NCBI GenBank assembly: GCA_963854835.1
Contig: OY978527.1
Location: forward strand, 44,528,040-44,592,039
Source of the DNA: Megamerina dolium
Taxonomy: Eukaryota > Arthropoda > Insecta > Diptera > Megamerinidae
Reading direction: 5' to 3'
Length of the DNA: 64,000 bases
In this document: piece by piece, positions 29,501 to 37,148 of the stretch
How positions within the stretch are numbered: the first letter of the stretch is position 1
Layout of the letters: the number at the start of each line of letters is the position of its first letter
Translations under genes and position numbers: made by a program
The notes under the pieces: generated by a model
What the model was told of the DNA's origin: nothing
What the model saw: the letters and a program-made list of their open reading frames with translations, nothing else
Databases searched by the model: none

Positions 29501-32500
29501 AATTTTTCTCTATTCAATATCACAATATCTATTAGTGTGGATAGGTTTATAGGTATCTGTTTTTTTTAATTAGCTTCTGATCATAAAAAACATAGGAATT
29601 GTTTCAATTAAAATTTTCAAATATTAAATAAATCACATTATTTTTTTTATTTTGTTTTTTTTTTTGACAGATCTAATGTACATACAGGTATGTATGACAT
29701 AAAAACCTAAGTCTACTAATAATAATGATAACTATAAAGTTGATGTGCAAAAAAAATGAAAGACAAGTAAAAAATGTTTACAAATAATTAATTTCAGTAA
29801 TAACGAATAATGAAATACCCTATACTATGACAGATGGAGCAATATGTCAAATTTCCATATTCCATAGTTTTTATTTTCGCCCTCAAAATCAGAAAATAGT
29901 ATTTTTTTTTAATTATGCTTTTGTATGGAAAGTAAAAGTGGGTGCCGTAGCTTCTGGTCTGTTGGTCGTAGGTTCACCCCCCGGCTGAAGTATAAAAAAC
30001 TTTTATATCGACAAGATTTTTCTTTCGAACTTTACCTACCTGTCGGCAAGCAATTGTCAATTCTTCCGGCATTAACAATTTGCCATGGAGAAGCTTCTAA
30101 AAGAACTCTGTGGCAAAGCTCAGATAAAGTGATGTCACAAGGGTTCGGAGGCTCGGCCAAAGAGCACTTCGGTGTTTATAAGGGCCACATTTATATATAT
30201 TATGGAAAGAAAACGTTATTTTCATCCGATTTGTTGGTAGAAACTATCTTATGAACCGAGTTTCAGCATCATCACTTTATAATTCCGTGTCCGTAAAAAC
30301 AAATGTCCGAAAAACAGCTCTTGTATGAAGAATAAGCATAGATTTCATAATATTACATCAAAAAATCGTATATTAACAACGCTCAAAATGAGCCAAAAAC
30401 TTTTTAAATATGAAAAAATCCTGTATCCAGTAAATTTTCTCCTTCCCGCTTTCTCCTTCATAGATGTCAAAATGAGTCTAATACAAACACGCTCTTATGG
30501 ATATTAGAAATAGTTGCATACGCTTAACTCTTTGAGTGTAGGGTATAATAAATACTTCATAGTGTATTTAAATCAACGAAAAAATTTAAATTAACACTGT
30601 GTAACAAATATATATACATGTATGTATGTATGTATGTATGTAATATAGGTACGTACAATAAGTATTCATTGACAAACGCAATACAACTATGTACAACCTG
30701 TTTGCCAACACTTTCCAGCGTAAACATATGCGCTTGTAAACTAATAAAACACCAACCACTATGAAAACAACAATATTAACTGCTTGACGCGTCTTCATTT
30801 ATATTACGCAATCTTTTGTTAATAATTCCATACAGATTATGTACATACAATATTGATGGTAAAAACAATCAACAAACAAATAAACTACACAAAATCAACT
30901 TATGTGGAATGTCGACTTCAATTTGTTTTATTTATTGAACAACCATTAATGGGTGTGATACCGAAAAAAAAATGTTGCCAAATCTGTTGATGCAGCAGCA
31001 TCCGCACAAGAAATTTAAATTGACACCTATAGTTTGTTGTTTATTGTTGATGTATGATACATTAATTACTTCTACATAACTGTAGGTTTAGCACCAATGA
31101 TGTGCTGTTTTATTATACCTGCCTATAATTTTTGATTACAAATTAAGTGACTTTTTATTTTTTTACTTTTCTAATATTATATCTACTTGTGTAAATATGC
31201 TGGCTTTTAACAATAACAATGTTTCAGTTGGAACACGTGTATATGTCATATGATAATGTCGTATGTACATCAATTAAATGTCCACACACACACACAGATA
31301 TTTGTAAGATGATGCAAATCATTGCAATGTAGTAAACTGGAAATTTACTTCTATCGTATTTCAAATGTCTGTTAATGTCAATGATTTATGCTGTGGTTAA
31401 ATGTGAAATAAGATGACATCAACCTTCTTTATATTAAATATCAAATGCCAAGCATTATATACTAACAAGTTATAGCATTACTACTTGCAATTTACTTACG
31501 CAACTTTACCACAAATGTTACGATCATATGCATCAACATTCGCATATGCGTTGAATATTTAAAATTTTTCATTTCTTGTGCAAAAAATAATTGTATTAAG
31601 GCATTTTGATTCAATGTCAACAACATGTCTAAATATATGAATGTAGGTATTGAAAACTTGGTATAATATTTGTTTTGATTTCCCCCAGCAATAATGTATG
31701 TATAGGAAGATACATAGCATACATATACGGTGACGTTCACACTATTTCAATCAGCAATGAAGCATTCATTTGTGTATAAATATTTGCATTTGAATGAAAA
31801 ATGCCAAACAAACAAATAAAAAATATCAATATTTACTTATTATACAACAATACCAATAGTTGTGAAATAATTTTGCAATCTACCAATGCATTACCAAGGC
31901 CTGTATAATCCATTGTTACGCCTTTGAAACAAATTAAATTAATTGATTACAATATTATTGCGATAACCTTAAGTTGTACGATTCAATTACCTATAATTAC
32001 ATATACCATTAATAATTTTAAATAATCAATAGTAATTACAATATTTGAGTTAATTGCTTTTAATTGTTTTTCTTATCACAACAGTTTTTATTAGGTATGC
32101 GGTAATTTGCTATAAGTAGCATAGTAGTAAAATAACACCAAACAAAAGAGTTGAGAAACAAACAAGAATAAATAATAAAATTTTTCAAATTCACTAAATT
32201 AAAACAAGTTCTTATGTAGAATATCAATTCGATTTTTTAAATCCGTTTTTGATATGAATTTCCTGTGCGATATTTTAATATGACACTTATATAATTTACA
32301 CTGTTTTTCTTTTGTATTATATACAATCCTTTGTCCCTCTAACTATCTGTAAATTATTACTAAAATAAAACACACAAACCACCAACAAAATAAAAATTGC
32401 ATTTATTTATCTATCATATTTTGTATATATTTATATAATTTTCTTTAGTTGTTTTGAATAATCATACTAATAATTGGAATTAGTGGAATTTTAAATGTAG

Positions 32501-35500
32501 TTGGATATATACTTAAGTTTGCTCGATAATTTAAATAAATACACAAACACATATGTCAAACACAAAAGTACTGAAAAAAACAAAAACTTATATTAAAAGA
32601 ATTTAAAAACCGTAAAAAAAACAAAACAAATAACAAATATCTTAAATACGCACACTCACTATCCACTTCCAATATCTTATAGTTGCACACACCAACTGCC
32701 AGCCTAAGTAAGACAGCAATATCACGAAGACCTGTATTGAGTGTACGCCGGCGTATAATTAATTCATCATCACCACTACCAACATCAGGTATAAACAGCG
32801 GCAGTATTGTAACCACAGAGGCAACAATAACAGCATCGAATGCTCTCAGCGATAGCAACAATAATGCTATGAGCACAGCTACAACTGAATTAGCAACGAC
32901 CTTTTCAAAATTTTATCGTAATCGTAATCGACCTACAGCATCCCAATTGATAGCTGCAATAACAACAACAACAACAACACCAGCAACAACATCGTCTTTG
33001 TTTAACAATCAAAATCAGAAATCGTCTTCATCTTCGCCAACATCCTCAAATGACGTCACATCACAGTTTCAAACAACAAAATATCCCACATCTGCATTAC
33101 GACGTAAATTTCAAATACGCCGCCTACCAACAGCTTCAATATTAAGTGTGACCGACGAAAACGGTAAATATGTGATTCAATAATTCCATAAATATGTATT
33201 CAATAATAACATGTGCCTTACATAGTGAACGCTTGTTTATATACCAATAATGAATGTAGCAACATGTTTGACAACAAATGTTGCTCGAGTTCAACCAATG
33301 AATTTAAATATTTTGTATATGAATATAAGTAGTTAGTATGTTCTTTGTTGGAACAAAAAATATAGTGGGTTGTTTATTTGCAACTTATTGTTGGTAAACG
33401 TATATATAATATATATACATATAAAAGTCACATTCCAAGCTGTTGAGTGTTCAGCTGATGTACTATTAGTAAATTATTACATACATATGTATATATAACT
33501 TTTGCAATGTTGCAATGCAACAAAAAATTCCATAGCTTAGAATTTAGTGTTAGCACAAAAACAAATCTATCGTTAGTTCACTCAAAGTAATGTCATAAAT
33601 CAGTAACGTAATTTAGGAACACCGTGTGCTACGCATGCAATTTTTGTACTTCATATGGGAATTTCCTGAGGTATGGATGCGACATGCCAATGGAAACATG
33701 TGATACTATTTTTATTTAGCTGTGTGTACAGTGGAACTTTTGATTTCAAGATATCAGCGAATATAAGACAGAAAATGGGAGTGTCTTTTGGGTATATAGG
33801 AAAAGTTACAAAATTCTGAAAATTCTCTCAATTCACAGAAGAATTTGCTTTTCAAAAATATTCAATTTAATTGCAAATAGCAAAGATTGAGTCTAAATCA
33901 GAGCAGAATATAGTAGGGTAATACAAAATTAATGAATTAGAAAATATTTATTAGATTTAAGTTTCAGTAATCTTAATATGTCGGCTTAAAGAAAATCAAC
34001 GCAATTTTTCCATTCTTGGAATACTTCTAATGTACGTATTTCAACTTTTTAACTAATTCTAGGGAAAATTTTTCGATTTGCCGTAAAAAACACATGTGTT
34101 TTCACATTCTAAAGTATTATCAATACTAAAATTATTATTTAGTAAATATTAATTCGAATTAGTGAAAAACCCCGAGTTTATTTTCAGATACGTTTCGCAT
34201 TAATTCTGTCGATACCCATGTGTTTTTCAGCCACTATGGGAAATATGGAATCGTTGGGAACTGTTTTTTTTTATGGCAACTTTCTAGAGCATGATAGCTT
34301 TTCTAACGTTAATGCAACAAAAAACAAAAGTACCCCATAAATCCAATACGGTCGTTTTTTTTTTATTCACCCTTTCACTCCCCCACACTAAAAATGATCC
34401 GCTTTCACTCATTAGGTAGTTTTGAAAACCAACTACTGGCCTCATAATTAATCGAGCACATACTAAAAATATAACGGATGCGACGAAATGTCAGCGCTAA
34501 TATAACCTTCAATGAAATATAGAGCTTTATTCACTTACTTTCCTTCTTCAATGTCGTTTTAAGGTTACGGACGCGACAATAGAAAATTACTTGGGGTTGG
34601 TGGTTCGCTTTAGTTCAGCCAATTGCATAAAAAAGAAGCTTTGTCGAGTTAGAGAAAAATTCAGTTGTTTAAAAACTCGGCAGTATTTTTTCCGTAAAAA
34701 AATTGAAATGACATCTCCATACTCATATGTCAATATTAAAATTTGAACACTGAAACAATATTATAAGGTTTTCGGTATCTTTAATTTTTCGGTTCACCTT
34801 TTTGTGAAAAATGTTTATAAAATTGATGCTTTTCTATTTATAATACATAATTCTATCATACAAGTGTTATGCAACATATGCAACAACGAAATCTGTGAAT
34901 ATAAGTACATAGCTCCTTTACAATACTATTGCATTAACCATCAAGTATAAATGTGACTAGATTTGATAAAATTATCACTAAGTATGTCTCTATTTTTCAT
35001 GCATATTCTTAATTACGCACACTGAGTATATACAAGTTTATCATGAATTTAATGGAGTTGTCTGTCATTCGCTACAACTTTACATTTTATATTATATGAA
35101 GAAAAGAGGTTTAATGCAATTCTAGACGCGAAGCCTTAAATATATGTACAAAATTATGTTGAAATTTGAATTATAGGTAGTAGTAGACACATAAATATTC
35201 ATTTATATATGTACATGTATACAAATAAATTTTTATTTAAAGCAACCGAACCGCCACGTACACAAAATCCACTCTTTAAGAGGCGTTTCAGCATTACGTC
35301 TACTCCCGGACCAGATCAGATAACAATTACTACACCCAAATCAACAACGCCTTCGACTATCACAGCCGCAACGGTAGGAACGTTAGATACATTCACAACT
35401 ACGGCTTTGGTTAATGCGCCCGAGACAGATGATACCACTGATCAAATAGCCAAATCAAGCATACTGTCAGATCACATCAATAAAATTGTTCAAGAGAAAC

Positions 35501-36421
35501 CTGTAAATGCAGTCGACACTGTTGAACATCGCCGGGACGACGATGAAGAAACTAATTTGGTTGCTGCAATAAAAACAATTTCAGAAGTTTCGCCACAGGC
35601 AAAACATGTGTTCAAACCACCATCACATTCAACCCCAGGTGCAGATGTACGTACGAATTACAAGCATAACGAGACTCTTAAACGACGTATGGACACAACG
35701 TTATTACAAGCCGGAAGAACAACAACAACGACGAGTATGTAAAACGGATATTACTGGAAACGATGATAATTGTGTGAATGAAATTGAATTGAAATATGTG
35801 TCTTTGCTTTGATTTTAGGGAGAACCCCAGTGACGAAGTTTCGACCGCAGACGACTACTCCTCTTCCGCCACAAAATAAACCGTCATCATCGCGCATTGC
35901 ACAAAAAGAAAGTAACACTGAGAGTCGTCGACGTCCACACAAATACAATGAACCATTTGATCGTTTGAATCACAACAGTAACAACAACAATAACAGCAAC
36001 AAAAATGCCAAGGACAATCAGTCAAAAGCGGTCGTTAAAACAACTTCATCACCAGCCCCCGGACGAACTTATAGACCAACAATTGACTACGACTATTATG
36101 ATGATGAAGATGTACGTATAGTGGGCGATACCGATGGGCAAGAGGTAGCGTATTCAGCAACATTTCCAATGTCATATTAAGCAATTAATTAATTTACTAT
36201 TTTGATTGCAGCCTAAGGTGATTCTGCATGGTCGTGGCATCATAGAGTGTTTGGACCAAGGCAATTTTCCACATCCTCTGTCATGCCGTAAATTTATATC
36301 GTGTGCTAAATTTGAGACAGGCGGAGTTGTGGGTTGGGAATACACATGTCCGAAAGGTCTGAGTTATGATCCAGTCGGAGGCATGTGTAATTGGGCAGCT
36401 GGTTTGGGTTGTAAAGAGTAA
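8513..36421 (+). CDS. Cht6: Giant group-VI chitinase Cht6 (gene span, 13 recognised coding exons)
   Basis: Secreted chitin-acting protein of the cuticle matrix. Exons inferred from splice sites and phase: 8513-8573, 8671-8856, 8924-9438, 9622-9807, 9876-10141, 10217-10473, 10561-10750, 10821-11807, 11872-26274, 32683-33163, 35243-35734, 35819-36144, 36212-36421. Order of domains: signal peptide, GH18, CBM14, very long Thr/Ser/acidic mucin-like region, second CBM14, stop. All splice phases close, provided that one -1 frame change near 17953-17980 is allowed. The spliced length is then about 6,190 residues without the unseen start exon, which is longer than the Drosophila protein as I remember it. 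The initiation codon lies further upstream and was not found. Identity rests on the GH18 motifs plus the giant low-complexity tail, a combination characteristic of Cht6. Confidence 0.88.
8671..10473 (+). CDS. Cht6: Cht6 GH18 catalytic domain exons
   Basis: Five exons (8671-8856, 8924-9438, 9622-9807, 9876-10141, 10217-10473) encode a complete glycosyl hydrolase family 18 domain that hydrolyses beta-1,4 linkages in chitin. Conserved regions visible in order: RVVCYYTNW and the YAFGGF strand; KTMIAIGGWNEAS; FDGIDLDWEYP, with the full D-x-x-D-x-D-x-E signature and catalytic Glu codon at 9118-9120; NLLTYDFH; and GGIMFWAIDNDDF. No key residue is missing, so the domain should be catalytically competent. 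After the domain the last of these exons passes into a Pro/Thr-rich linker. Introns are small (67 to 183 bases) with canonical ends. Reading through the donor at 10142 would give a stop after GYYFF. Confidence 0.92.
10561..10750 (+). CDS. Cht6: Cht6 exon: first CBM14 chitin-binding domain
   Basis: Encodes one peritrophin-A type (CBM14) domain with its six cysteines: FKC, RDC, YWC, FTC, DSC and VPC, plus the aromatic residues of the fold (HPRDCKKYYWC). It joins the GH18 linker through a phase-1 intron and leaves in phase 2 at a GTAAAT donor. The donor itself spells a stop in frame (AAG TAA), so a transcript keeping this 70-base intron would end right after the domain and give an ordinary chitinase of about 550 residues. 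Confidence 0.9.
10821..11807 (+). CDS. Cht6: Cht6 exon: start of mucin-like linker
   Basis: About 330 residues rich in Thr, Ser, Glu and Lys. It contains early members of a recurring motif of the form K/R-x-Y-x-x-I/L-x-R-x-R, for example KQYVTINRNK, PSYSSIRRSR and KTYTPLSRNR. The donor GTAAGC again carries the in-frame stop (AAG TAA) if not spliced. The next exon begins after a TTACAG acceptor at 11872, completing a Lys codon. Confidence 0.85.
11872..17983 (+). CDS. Cht6: Cht6 giant exon, frame-0 part (ends at TAG)
   Basis: About 2,030 codons of Thr/Ser/Asn/Asp/Glu-rich sequence with long Thr and acidic runs, poly-Gln around 12830-12865 and many N-x-S/T sequons. It looks like a heavily glycosylated extracellular spacer. 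A short phrase recurs inside it: DEDLSSLLAID near 15298 and NADLSSLLALD near 16545. The frame closes at TAG 17981-17983, but the same kind of sequence continues at once in the -1 frame. This stop is therefore either a regulated end, bypassed by frameshifting at 17953-17959, or an artefact of one missing base. If it is used, the product would be about 2,920 residues with one CBM14. Confidence 0.85.
17953..17998 (+). promoter_or_regulatory. Cht6: Candidate -1 programmed ribosomal frameshift signal
   Basis: In frame 0 the codons run GGT AAT TTT TTA TTG. Bases 17953-17959 therefore form the slippery heptamer T TTT TTA in the exact phase required for -1 slippage (X XXY YYZ). After a 7-base spacer (17960-17966) comes a perfect stem: CCCCCAGGT at 17967-17975 pairs with ACCTGGGGG at 17990-17998, with a 14-base loop holding the frame-0 stop TAG. 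Slippage by -1 moves reading into a frame open from 17953 to 26466. The required shift direction, the heptamer, the spacing and the stem all agree with known -1 frameshift sites. A missing T in the T6 run is the alternative. Confidence 0.7.
17953..26466 (+). CDS. Cht6: Cht6 giant exon, -1 frame part
   Basis: The frame is open from 17953 and reads ENPQVDVEGYLGEKLIGVNN onward for about 2,830 codons, with the same composition as the upstream part. Its first third (about 18355-20400) is a degenerate tandem repeat built on R-x-Y-T-x-I/L-N-R-L-R. Later variants read SRKPFSFNR and SRRPF. Poly-Asp and poly-Glu stretches occur near 18790-18830 and 24115-24190. It ends at TAA 26464-26466, but a consensus GTAAGT donor at 26275 in phase 0 connects to the exon at 32683, so both a terminal form and a spliced form are possible. 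The end is followed by several AATAAA signals (about 26593 and 26633), consistent with an alternative 3' end. Confidence 0.85.
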   Translation, partial: FFIENPQVDVEGYLGEKLIGVNNLNSSKSSENTNVNRNKANFGLNRTRFTDRKYENNRRKITTENPLNNTAEEVTSPSEIKKLMVTSTGDIAINLSTDSGEEDDAEDERTTPNAETDTVRSTRLNLESRGSSFKTHRPYTLLNRTRATDSTLATESLSDIENVTNDEDDTVVTTPKRTYAILNRLRTQTNKPKIRTQNAEGHDQDDSDAEGALEPTVSTLQRPYIGINKFRSSTRTTIGPTEITSEDKDYGQVATTKRSYTSINRLRSNSVTSKSTADNADDDDDDDDDNDNYGTTSTRRPYTGRIDVSTKRTYTALNRLGGSVTTIEEDEDDDLIAKYIATTTNAPTRRLYTEIRRTKTKTTIADERDSVEENEESSTTKRNHITLDRSRTRVSSLDNAGHNEDEEDLSTTSSFTRRPYVNINRLRSSTTKNPSIALEIEAEEPIDKTDTSKVEASSRETNGLRKTFNQRTYTDTKILRLKNNNSTSQEVSDENDQITLDTTTANNLSEKTDPTNEVEITTVIAALDEPTENDNAVSTIHRTYTDIKTLRANSVINSSLEMSNENSTSEDTAIEMATTPSGSDDTDLTTISPTENVEENEDAASETFTPGLVSEKSNTSAVKIEDTSTVNVTDESNSGDYITTTMSTSDASEDQEDKKYTTESAVETVTNKTAINTLSTLLSKKRIRVSNTTVEPDNSTISKTVLNDTEALSKTNKLRIPTTRRSYTQLNRANTKSSESPNEPTNEDSDSSTTQRTLSLLKRFRTTTVKSNIEEDGTSKVPEIDTSTRRTPGIFSRTRSTTTVAPEEDVEENETDVESPKKQNVVPFGKRGRPTIALKTQPTPKLNIASFKKKPNYISEKEEEQETDDEGQTDTSTLRPFNLKRPQLITNNRAGKQLFGNRPKFNLQRKGDEVYSNEKSGEDYDEDDESSDREPNLATTSERTNNYKYTPKRFNASDSVKLGLKTLSNVRPQDEDSTSDEIKENENVHNTTVDITNEKVTIINKPTFNLSTYRSNSSNTNRSNTVANYFNRTKTNLSVKSNNSKFTATVNSAVENNAEQEDDNESGVDEDNANNDNEGNVEVNSNRRFQKYQFNRSRPTTTTTTAATTATPKIVKQSGRNRTSTVQVNDLVDGDEEEEENHDGEEENTTTSESTQSSSPASPTPRRIRVLKSRRPVGGTLNATVADISHTNATTVSSTNVTNVVVANSLDTPTVVSNVEQQVVSSPSQTQNSETNQNTTTTKRFRKVIRKLIRPVNATKETISESSGNTTETHLTINTPTLASQQRRQNGTRFGFNRSTNFGPNKQQDIVADEEKDTHERKAFSTGSGKTRFSSTASDTTERVGLFGNRRFGNKGPIRTTPSPLLKSDDDNGSEVEDEEEEHTAEDDATLNKPTAQRSRLLPSRRPYNSANLSPSTERSAQSSVKTFVPPSRKPFSFNRVSTTAKTISGEEEEEDEYYDEDKTEEYENNEEKKVTFSTNRGFTPRKSFTRNGLSSTTENVVERTTANPALSPLSRKPFSFSRTSTTTKASVEDDHEDSTEDSDEELEDEKESKTNNSDTSTPRTVSSSRIPYSSISRLRPSIESSNKSEILNSTEDNEGEDNTSVLNKTLSLTFAQRKALDASSKENATNDGATIDSKDEDIKVNVLSAQNQTISIESPKSNTTTILYKSSNYPKVNITTEDDELVAINEDDNDDSAERGKDGKDGEVKVEQSNGVLKRRLKKIILVRKNGGNTTNVNLDVTGLTEEERKAALQKLRNQIREEQTKEKDADGVLIEDKEITSNATNSTTDVTSLLKSLLLNRTNINSTQNVENVNHSNTTDVIDEYESDEKSITDKPNNGSRIKPFPSRRPFVIAPKTEPTEIETTTDGSDDDGSTEILESTTNTLPTTRSTYRKLVAKRPYVPPKPSSSAISTTVSLQKQEERTFVPRKGFGRGHTFSGNTQNTDEGFIRTEPRESLLPGTNRFKTEHKIREQNGQTGDDGHSDENENDSDESQKSEDQNQKTETTVTSFNPLRVTVTRPPGLFSRSQTSILKKPTDENVTNKNEESEEENDNDADDDDGDGDDDEDEDDDEEENEETTEDGIDEEKKTETIPKFNTPSFRPKNNLVSPGIRPTLPTLGSSSFNSRNSQSNALNRSTAFTSSTSGIRFGNGRTTARPRVVNRPPGVAPPNLTLKPIAQDYERTTVSTPTKPAPFIPTNTRLYERKYSATSTETPEINVDNSLIEDLNIEALNARNKKIFDINSKKHTTLKPKVAIPSTKLTPTEQQELEHETQNNTQQNTQTENDDGYTQSSHSSGVEGYITTTPRTQFVFDNTNTGYNVNANEISSQDNAKENGLTTTLPPATTLVHIFTVTDDEQTSKPLTADGDEAEPSPRPVAEKVRPKHKVVEINRIVEITSKEDKVRRKSKSNHELFSPVGTSSLKVESLPHVEQLGEISVVKYVHLVDGSDIEINGHSTVTDYTPTDATVTKNPVTGPVRNSLPTDTVHIYEYSQNEVAPRYFYEHSTEGARVRTTLEQRYGKSLLPEVIREAIETSTISLEGLFDGTNKSKELNTADSEVHAYTLGDDAAPTTTPSSDIASLTTTDNIAQIIDEVGLNLIAARAPTSNAEVAEITISNTTEENNLITTTENSVKATTVPATLFPTYVRPIVPLLRPESNESSHFVISIANLDRVILRKGNKTIAENAKSFEPQGDESINDSSAAYSSRHASIVEAPTNILHERNGRKYTSSAHTNTHLSKTWTKNNNDLVGNINSTNSSSSNYTSSNSSSNDPIVSSSSGSSVSETVSFSAETNVVRKKNPRRKHKLRQFRTSTTTTPVSVSTLQSDYETTTTTTNV
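18355..20345 (+). repeat. Degenerate protein tandem repeat in Cht6 spacer
   Basis: A basic-aromatic motif recurs every 30 to 60 residues, separated by acidic Asp/Glu and Thr-rich spacers. Examples: HRPYTLLNRTR, KRTYAILNRLR, QRPYIGINKFR, KRSYTSINRLR, KRTYTALNRLG, RRLYTEIRRTK, RRPYVNINRLR, HRTYTDIKTLR, RRSYTQLNRAN, RRTPGIFSRTR. Related but looser copies lie in the upstream part (RIYATINRRT) and downstream (SRIPYSSISRLR). This is an ordered motif array, not random low complexity. Confidence 0.75.
28384..28615 (+). repeat. 232-bp direct duplication, copy 1
   Basis: Identical to 31119-31350 except for one base that I could see (ACAGTG versus ACAATG), including a CACACACACA run and AT-rich context. 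Both copies lie in the same orientation 2,735 bases apart inside the Cht6 intron. Confidence 0.85.
28813..28846. repeat. Perfect 15-bp hairpin with 4-base loop
   Basis: ACAAAAGTACAATGC (28813-28827) and its exact reverse complement (28832-28846) are separated by AGTG. It would fold as a very tight stem in DNA or in the intron RNA. Confidence 0.7.
29933..30200 (+). mobile_element. tRNA-derived SINE, copy 2
   Basis: Begins GGGTGCCGTAGC with a partly deleted tRNA-like head (the B box has become GGTTCACCCCCC). The body is shared with the copy at 3195-3545, including CCTGTCGGCAAGCAATTG and AGCTTCTAAAAGAACTCTGT. TATGGAAAG occurs on both sides (29924-29932 and 30201-30209) as a likely target duplication. 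The 3' end differs from copy 1 by an internal deletion. It sits within the Cht6 intron in sense orientation. Confidence 0.75.
31119..31350 (+). repeat. 232-bp direct duplication, copy 2
   Basis: Second copy of the block at 28384-28615. The flanks differ on both sides, so the unit is sharply bounded. Confidence 0.85.
32683..33163 (+). CDS. Cht6: Cht6 exon: Thr/Ser/Asn-rich segment
   Basis: Starts after a TTATAG acceptor in phase 0, matching the phase-0 donor at 26275. It reads LHTPTASLSKTAISRRPVLS and continues with Thr/Ser/Asn-rich sequence and the basic phrase KFYRNRNRPTAS, similar to the motif of the giant exon. It ends in phase 1 before GTAAAT (TDENG split). If not spliced, the frame stops at 33181-33183. 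The phase match on both sides is the main evidence. Confidence 0.75.
33164..35242 (+). other. Cht6 intron, no features recognised
   Basis: About 2.1 kb of AT-rich sequence between two phase-compatible exons. I see no gene or clear transposon; homopolymer T runs and short ATATA stretches only. Confidence 0.6.
35243..35734 (+). CDS. Cht6: Cht6 exon: Thr/Pro-rich segment
   Basis: Begins after TTTAAAG, with CA completing a GCA codon from the previous exon (phase 1), and reads TEPPRTQNPLFKRRFSITST onward. About 160 residues, Thr-rich with an acidic stretch (HRRDDDEETNL). The best donor is GTATGT at 35735 in phase 1. It joins GG at 35819 to give Arg. Using the next GT at 35739 would break the frame. 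Confidence 0.75.
35819..36144 (+). CDS. Cht6: Cht6 exon: Asn-rich segment with Tyr/Asp cluster
   Basis: Reads RTPVTKFRPQTTTPLPPQ onward, includes a poly-Asn run, and ends with an acidic Tyr cluster (DYDYYDDEDVRI). The donor is placed at GTAGCG (36145), phase 0, matching the CCT start of the next exon. GTACGT at 36112 is also in phase 0 and would shorten the exon by 11 codons, so the exact end is uncertain. Confidence 0.7.
36212..36421 (+). CDS. Cht6: Cht6 last exon: second CBM14 domain
   Basis: After a GATTGCAG acceptor the exon reads PKVILHGRGIIECLDQGNFP and contains one six-cysteine CBM14 domain (IEC, LSC, ISC, YTC, GMC, LGC), then ends KE and TAA at 36419-36421. This places a second chitin-binding module about 5,600 residues away from the first, so one long molecule could bridge chitin fibres. 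An AATAAA lies near 36840. Confidence 0.88.
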   Translation, partial: PKVILHGRGIIECLDQGNFPHPLSCRKFISCAKFETGGVVGWEYTCPKGLSYDPVGGMCNWAAGLGCKE

Positions 36422-37148
36422 CGTGGCACTTACGTATGCACACATACTATATTGGGTAGATGTCTACGTACTCATTGGGAAATTCCCAACAACACAACCA
36501 TACCGTAGTGTATTCGTAAATTGGTTTTTAATCAAAACTATTTTTGTTGTTGTTTTTTTTTTTTTTTGTAATAATTGACTGAATGGATTTTTGTCTTGTA
36601 GGTATATAATTAATTTTTTTTTGCGATTATCAATTATATTTATGTATATACACGTAAGTACATGTATATTAGATTAATTATGCAATTTGTTTGTAAAATC
36701 ATTCCATCATTTCACTTTTTTTTTTGTTTCACTTTAAATATAGTTTTTCTGCGTGTATGTCTCTAGATTAAAACTTTAATAATATTTGTATACTGTACAA
36801 GCTTGTGTATATTACTACATATTTCATTATTTATATGTTTAATAAAAATGCTACACCTTGATGTAATCGAAATTCTCTTCGTAATTACTTCCTATTTGCT
36901 ATATGTACGATATGTAAAAATTTCTTAACACTTGAAGTTTTGGAGTTTTAAAAGTAATTGCAATGGTATTTATTGAACAAAAAATAGAAAATCATTTTAA
37001 TATAACATCGGAGGGAAATGGTGTTACAAATTCGAGGAAAGTGTAACAAAATATATAGGTTAAAGCTCCTTTTAATCAAATCCAAATTTCTGAGCAACAG
37101 AAATTATTTTGACTTTTTTGAAGTTCACATCATTAACAGGTTCACAAT
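36422..37148. other. Cht6 3' UTR and convergent intergenic space
   Basis: T-rich sequence with an AATAAA for Cht6 near 36840 and, on the minus strand, an AATAAA for the first yolk gene at 36969-36974. The two genes converge here. Confidence 0.6.

Larger units (their letters stand above)
26467..32682 (+). other. Long Cht6 intron / alternative 3' UTR region
   Basis: About 6.2 kb without recognisable coding sequence. The first few hundred bases carry AATAAA signals and may serve as 3' UTR for a form ending at 26466. Beyond that: CA microsatellites, a perfect hairpin (28813-28846), a SINE (about 29933-30200), a TGTA microsatellite (about 30618-30642) and two nearly identical 232-bp blocks (28384-28615 and 31119-31350). 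Confidence 0.6.
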
